From: Spirochaetales bacterium
Lineage (GTDB): Bacteria; Spirochaetota; Spirochaetia; DSM-27196; SLST01
DNA: 11,007 bases
Direction of reading: 5' to 3'
Assembly: GCA_007130265.1 (NCBI GenBank)
Contig: SLST01000266.1
Coordinates: 1-11,007, forward strand
The notes beneath the pieces are model-generated. The model was not told the DNA's origin, ran no database searches, and saw only the letters and a list, made by a program, of their open reading frames with translations. Of the stretch, positions 7,234 to 11,007 are shown piece by piece. Within the stretch, counting starts at the first letter, position 1, and each line of letters begins with the position of its first letter. A program made the position numbers and the translations under genes.

Positions 7234-8128
7234 CCGAAAAGTGGACAGGCATTCCAAGAAAGCGGAGGGGCAGGCCAACCCCGAAGAGCCCGACCCCGGC
7301 GCGGGAAAGTCGACCACCCAGAAGATCCTCTACCGAATACTCACCGAGTATTCGGGATCGGTGCGAATCGCGGGAACGGAAATCCGTGATTGGAGTCCTG
7401 CCGTGTACTCGCTCATGGGGATCGGTTTCGAGACGCCCAATCTCTACACCAGGCTCACCGGACGCGAGAACCTGGAGTTCGCGCTGGCGATACGCCACTC
7501 GGCCCACCGGCAGAAGCCGGGAGAGGTGACGGGGAAGACCGCCGCGGCGGTGCCTTCGCGAACGAGCCTGACCATAGACGAGGCAGCTCGGCGGCTCGGA
7601 GTTGAAGACGCGATAGACGTGCGAGTGGAGACGTACTTGAAGGGAATGCGGATGCGCCTCGCATTCATTCGCGCCATTCTGCACGGACCCGCGCTGCTCT
7701 TCCTTGACGAACCAACGTCGGGCCTGGATCCGCTGTGGGCCCGGCGCGTCAAAGACTGGATCCTTGAGATCAGGGACACCGGAGCCGTCGTGTTCCTCAC
7801 GACCCATTCCATGGAGCTTGCTGATGAGTTATGCGACACGGTGGGGTTTCTGGTGGATGGAAGGCCTGTCGCAGAGGACGGCCCGGCGGCATTGAAGCAA
7901 CGATACGGGAGATCCGGGTTCATGGTCGCCGGAATCTCACCTGACGGTCTCTGTCGGAGGGGCCGACGTGAGATCGCCGGGCTTCGTCGCTACCGCCTGG
8001 CGAGTCTCCTCGATCGAGGTGTCGGTTCAGTTACGAGCCGGGCTCTACGCGGCCTACGGCGCGATGACAGCCTGCTTCTTCGCACTCCTTGCACTGGTTC
8101 CTCAGGCGTACCGGCAGGCGACCTTTGA
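7211..8128 (+). pseudogene. ABC exporter ATP-binding subunit, N- and C-terminally damaged
   Basis: Similarity to drug-export ABC ATPases begins abruptly at the second half of the P-loop (PGAGKSTTQKILYRIL, about residues 29-44 of this frame). The preceding residues from a GTG at 7211 do not resemble the first 40-odd residues of the family, so the A-loop and first strands are missing. After that come ETPNLYTRLTGREN, an atypical signature YLKGMRMRL, Walker B and D-loop LLFLDEPTSGLDP (about 162-174) and the H-loop TTHSM. The stretch between RENLEF and the signature is longer than usual. The usual tail of about 60 residues after LKQRYGR is absent. The frame simply runs on to 8128, overlapping the permease by 161 bases. 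It is the first gene of an ATPase-permease-permease set resembling mycobacterial Rv2688c-Rv2686c (fluoroquinolone export). Loss of the P-loop start makes function unlikely. Confidence 0.75.
7956..7962 (+). promoter_or_regulatory. Shine-Dalgarno of the first permease
   Basis: GGAGGGG lies 5-7 bases before the GTG at 7968. This supports translation starting there inside the overlapping ATPase frame, as expected for translationally coupled exporter operons. Confidence 0.6.
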
Positions 8129-9008
8129 GCTCATCATCCTGCTCGACCCGACCTCCACGGGGTTCTTCTTCGCCGGCGGACTCGTACTGCTGGAACGCGA
8201 GCAAGGCGTGCTGTCGATCATCCTGGCGAACAGCCGTGGCTTCGCCGCATACTGGCGAGCGAAGGCGTCCGCGATCGTCACGCTCGCAGTCCTCGTCGTC
8301 GGCATGCTGACCGCCGCATCGGCGCTTCTCGGCTTCGTGGCTCCGGATGCAGCCGGGCTTCTCCGGTTGGCAGTCGGGCCGGTTCTCACCGTTCCGGTCT
8401 ACCTGAGCCTTGGAATCGTGATGGGGTCATGGTTTCCACGCGTAACCGACTACTTCATCTACTCGACCGTCATCATGATGCCGCTCATGCTCCCGCTGGT
8501 CGAGGTTTTCGGCGTCTCCATCGGGCCGATTCGCGCAGTGTCACCGGTGTGGGGAGCACTGACTCTGATCACGTCCGCGTTCGAGCAATCGCGGAGTCCG
8601 TTCGATCCCATCGCAGCGGACCTGGCGCGGGGCCCGGACCACGCCGAGCGCGCGCCGTGCGGGCCGCACCCCAACGGCTGTGGCTTCCTGCTCTCTCGGC
8701 CCACGTTCGCCTGCTTGTCCGGGACCCCGTCCCCGCGGTCGTCGTCTTCGCGCCGTTTGTGGCCGCGGCAGTTTTGGGGCGCGGTGCGCCGTGGGTTCTC
8801 GGTTCCGCCGGTCCCCTCGCCACCCGTATTCCCGCGAGGGCTGTTGAGGCAGTCCTCGCGTGGATGGACAGTATACGGTCGTTCGTGCTTGTCCTTTCCG
8901 GCGTCCTGTACGGCATGCTCGGTGCGTTACTCAACCTCGACGAGAAGGACGAGGGCGTCCTTCCGTTTCTCCACACATTGCCGGCACGACCCGGTTGGTT
9001 CATCCTGA
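7968..9008 (+). pseudogene. ABC-2-type exporter permease 1, truncated
   Basis: The GTG start with a good Shine-Dalgarno opens a membrane protein of the fluoroquinolone-export permease type (Rv2687c-like order in the operon). About 205 residues are credible. They include hydrophobic segments near 25-47, 55-76 (containing DPTSTGFFFAGGLVLLEREQ), 104-125, 130-155 and 165-186, then SPVWGALTLITSAFEQ. Similarity stops near position 8600. From there the frame is Pro/Arg/Ser-rich shadow sequence and stays open to 9008 only because it overlaps permease 2 in another frame. Family members end with one more membrane helix and a short basic tail, which I cannot find in any frame before permease 2 starts at about 8657. 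A deletion with frameshift is therefore likely. If the break is a sequencing error, about 30-40 codons would still be missing. Confidence 0.68.
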
Positions 9009-9481
9009 GAAGATGCCGGACGCTCTTCGCGCTCTACCTGATTTCGATCGGGCCAATTGTCGCCGCCGGGAATTTCGTTCACGGAGATCCGGTGGTCTTC
9101 GCGGCGTCCCTGATCGTCGACGCGCTCATTCTACCGGTTACCTCTCTGGGTATGGGCATCCTCGCGAAGAACAGGGTTCAGGGGCTCGTCCTCGCGAAGG
9201 TTCTGAACGTCTGCACGCTTCCGCCGATTCTGATCGGTGCGCTTCCGGGGCAGTGGGCCTGGCTTGCCGGTGTTTTCCCGACCGCCTGGGGAAGCCCGAT
9301 GCGGCTCTCGGCGCACGGAAGCCCGCAGCTGATCGCAGCCGCCGCGGGCGGCCTCATCTCGTGCGGCACGATTGCGTGGCATCTTCTTGGGCGGGCCCGC
9401 GCACTGGGTACAGGATTAGTTCCGGCCGGCCTATTCGAGATCGTGCCGCATGAGCACCCGCGGAAACCCGCAGAGTACTGA
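8657..9481 (+). CDS. ABC-2-type exporter permease 2 (fluoroquinolone-export-like)
   Basis: This reads as a complete membrane permease of about 274 residues from a GTG at 8657. The frame is open from 8429, but upstream residues are shadow sequence of permease 1. After a cytoplasmic start (LSAHVRLLVRDPVPAVVVFA) there are about six hydrophobic segments, with the family hallmark LDEKDEGVLPFLHTLPA following the second, and later LGMGILAKNRVQGLVLAKV and WLAGVFPTAWG. The LxxDExDEG... pattern matches ABC-2 drug exporters such as Rv2686c. It would pair with permease 1 and the ATPase, both damaged here, so the exporter is probably not functional. The start is uncertain because only a weak GAGCG precedes it. 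The last 17 codons overlap the 3' end of the convergent acetyltransferase gene, suggesting the original stop has been lost or the genes were brought together by rearrangement. Confidence 0.72.
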   Translation: MRAAPQRLWLPALSAHVRLLVRDPVPAVVVFAPFVAAAVLGRGAPWVLGSAGPLATRIPARAVEAVLAWMDSIRSFVLVLSGVLYGMLGALLNLDEKDEGVLPFLHTLPARPGWFILRRCRTLFALYLISIGPIVAAGNFVHGDPVVFAASLIVDALILPVTSLGMGILAKNRVQGLVLAKVLNVCTLPPILIGALPGQWAWLAGVFPTAWGSPMRLSAHGSPQLIAAAAGGLISCGTIAWHLLGRARALGTGLVPAGLFEIVPHEHPRKPAEY

Positions 9482-10000
9482 GGTGGTATCAGCCGCCTTG
9501 TGGAACCCGGTCTTCTCAAACAGCGCGCGCGTGCCGACGTATGCCATCGTCGTATCGATCTTCTCGCCGCGATTGTCCAGCGGGTACCCCTCGATCGCCG
9601 GCGCACCCTGCGAGCGGGCATATTCGACGGCGCCTGCGAGCAAGGAGTACGAGATCCCCCGGCCCCGGTATCCCGGTCGGACGCGGATGCACCAGACCGA
9701 CCAGACGTCCAGCTCGTCGACCTTCGGAATCGACCGGCTTCGAGCGAAGCTCGTCTCGGAGCGGCGAGCGACAGCCGCCCATCCCACGACTTCGTCACCG
9801 TCGTACGCGAGCACGCCAACCGGATCCTGTTCCATGATCGAGGCGACCCTCTCGCCCCTCGCCGGACCTCTCAGTGCCGCATTCTCCTTCGAGCCCAGGC
9901 GGTAGGTCAGGCACCAGCACGCGGTGGCGTTGGCGCGCTTTGGTCCCACCATGGTCCTGACGTCCTCGAACACTGTTGCGGGGCGAATCTCGATTGCCAT
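9431..10000 (-). CDS. GNAT family N-acetyltransferase
   Basis: This intact 189-residue acetyltransferase starts MAIEIRPATVFEDVRTM, a typical GNAT opening strand. The acetyl-CoA-binding motif A is VWCIRVRPGYRGRGISYSLL (about 102-121), with the RGRG turn that holds the pyrophosphate. The C-terminal half has GAPAIEGYPLDNRGEK and MAYVGTRALFEKTGFHKA, the latter being the strand-helix of motif B. An ACWCLTYRL segment near residue 28 is seen in a GNAT subgroup of unknown substrate, to my recollection. An upstream in-frame extension to 10153 is rejected because it lacks family character. The promoter-like pair just before the ATG supports 10000. It converges with permease 2 with a 51-base overlap. 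The substrate cannot be predicted, and antibiotic or small-molecule amine acetylation is only a possibility. Confidence 0.9.
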   Translation of the reverse strand: MAIEIRPATVFEDVRTMVGPKRANATACWCLTYRLGSKENAALRGPARGERVASIMEQDPVGVLAYDGDEVVGWAAVARRSETSFARSRSIPKVDELDVWSVWCIRVRPGYRGRGISYSLLAGAVEYARSQGAPAIEGYPLDNRGEKIDTTMAYVGTRALFEKTGFHKAADTTSVLCGFPRVLMRHDLE

Positions 10001-10006
10001 GCGACC

Positions 10007-10035
10007 ATAGTGCCGAAGCGCGACGCGCGGCTCAA
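10007..10035 (-). promoter_or_regulatory. Candidate promoter of the GNAT gene (leaderless)
   Basis: On the minus strand, TTGAGC (10035-10030) lies 17 bases before CACTAT (10012-10007), and the -10 ends 6 bases before the ATG at 10000. Transcription would thus start at the start codon itself. No Shine-Dalgarno is visible. Confidence 0.4.
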
Positions 10036-10101
10036 GCGGCTGCAGTGTCACGAAGCCTGGTGCCGCGGACAGAGGCGCGACCGGCCGACCGCAGCGGCGC
10101 G

Positions 10102-11007
10102 GGTTCGTCGTACCTGACGCCCCTGCTGAACGACCTTTACACGACAGAGGCACCGGTCTACCTGGTGCTCGACGACTATCACCTCATCGACAACCACGCG
10201 GTCCACGAGTCGATGGCCTTTCTCCAGGAGAGCGCGCGGCTACCTCGCGGAGGTGCGAGCGAACGGAGGGCTGGGCCACGGGGCTGCAGCTCGCGGCCCT
10301 GTCGCTTTCGTCTGCTGGTGACCCTGAGAGATTGGTCCGTGGCTTCACCGGGAGCAACCGGCACGTGCTGCACGCGATGATCCCTCGCGCGGTGAGCTGG
10401 ACGAGGCGGAAGCGTGCGTTGAGCGAGGCCTTGCGATGAGCGCGACCGAGCGGACTGCTCACGGTTGGACCTGCCTGCACGCGCTTGCGCTTGCCGTCTC
10501 GCGCCGCGAATACGACCGCGGCGCGAATCTCATCGGACGCATCGAATCCATGGAGCTCGAAGCTTCGCTCCCGTCGTTCGTGACGATCCCCGCCTGCGCG
10601 CTTGCGGCCCGGGTTCAGCTTGAGCTCGATCTTCCGGAAGCCGCGCTCGAGCGACTTGCTACGCTCGATCCTCGACTCGTCCACGCGGCCGTTGCGCTCG
10701 CAGAGGACGACGGCGCGGAGTCCGAGCGCCTCGTGCGCTCCGCCATCGAAAAGGGGGCAGGGCGCGGCTTCTACCAGACCTACGCGGATGAAGCCCCGCT
10801 GCTCTCGTCGGTCTACCGGACCCTCGCCCGTTCGGGCGAAGAAAACGAATCCGTTCGCCGCCTCGCCGCGCGAATCTGCCCCGGGGAGGTACCGCACGCG
10901 TGCGAAGGTGATCCCGGGTCCAGGACGCCCGCGCCGGCCGCAGGCATGGACGACCTCGTCGAGCCCCTCAGTCCGCGCGAGATCGAGATCCTTGCCTGCG
11001 TCAGCAG
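10102..11007 (+). pseudogene. MalT-like LuxR regulator remnant in three frames, running off the right edge
   Basis: Three separate pieces of one regulator type are visible. Piece 1 (10102-10230) holds the Walker B region, SYLTPLLNDL then VYLVLDDYHLIDNHAVHESM. No P-loop half precedes it because the GNAT gene and its promoter occupy that space. Piece 2 (10263-10382, another frame) has the diagnostic TEGWATGLQLAALSL and FTGSNRHVLHAMI. Piece 3 (10391-11007, third frame, open to the window end) begins GELDEAEACVERGLAMS, continues as alpha-helical repeat sequence, and ends with the start of a LuxR HTH, LSPREIEILACVS. Between pieces 1 and 2 about 50 residues are missing. Between piece 2 and the HTH the repeat region is about half the length I expect. 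Loss of the P-loop, several internal deletions and two frameshifts mark it as a pseudogene, unless piece 3 alone survives as a small HTH protein. Confidence 0.72.

Noticed and set aside
6305..7807. A 500-codon minus ORF overlapping the Ada gene and the ABC ATPase.
   Set aside because: It is an out-of-frame shadow of Ada with improbable composition, and Ada's own frame carries all family motifs.
10184..10897. A 237-codon minus ORF opposite the right-edge regulator.
   Set aside because: The plus strand carries recognisable regulator motifs in this interval, and the minus translation has no family-like features.
1..11007. CRISPR arrays, tRNA/rRNA genes, insertion sequences, toxin-antitoxin pairs or a defence island.
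   Set aside because: No regularly spaced repeats, tRNA-like cloverleaf, transposase motifs or recognisable toxin/antitoxin or defence domains were seen on reading both strands.

Overview
The window is high-GC bacterial DNA carrying mostly metabolic, regulatory and transport genes. There are no phage genes, transposases, tRNAs, rRNAs or CRISPR arrays that I can see. Phylum cannot be fixed from the sequence. High GC, large LuxR regulators of LAL and MalT-like type, and several apparently leaderless starts fit an actinobacterium-like lineage, but other high-GC phyla with many such regulators remain possible.

Left part (1-4817). After about 460 bases holding at most a decayed coding remnant comes an intact 925-residue LAL-type LuxR regulator with an N-terminal ATPase, a long helical-repeat middle and a C-terminal HTH. 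A 126-base intergenic region follows. It holds a 15-bp palindrome on the regulator's stop codon, a second copy of its core 22 bp downstream, and a separate inverted repeat. Next, in the same direction, is an intact FAD-linked oxidoreductase of the berberine-bridge-enzyme type. Regulator, operator-like repeats and enzyme could form one control unit, but this is an inference.

Middle part (4818-7194). A minus-strand nucleotidyltransferase-like gene is broken into three reading frames and lacks internal sequence. It lies divergently to a short plus-strand ORF with a good Shine-Dalgarno but no recognisable full-length family. Then comes an intact minus-strand Ada-type DNA alkylation repair protein and activator, with all four N-terminal zinc cysteines and the C-terminal PCHR methyl-acceptor site.

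Right part (7211-11007). An ABC exporter locus (ATPase, permease, permease) resembles the fluoroquinolone-export type. The ATPase has lost its N-terminus and usual C-terminal tail, the first permease appears to lack its last segment, and only the second permease looks complete. An intact minus-strand GNAT acetyltransferase converges on it. The right edge holds a MalT-like LuxR regulator broken into three frames and running off the window.

Overall, intact genes (LAL regulator, flavoenzyme, Ada, second permease, GNAT) alternate with at least four decayed ones, so the right 6 kb looks like a rearranged, eroding region. Four genes show a promoter-like pair whose -10 element lies 6-9 bases before the start codon, suggesting leaderless or near-leaderless mRNAs. 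I found no convincing new multi-gene system. The most testable signals are the operator-like repeats, the leaderless pattern and the decay pattern.
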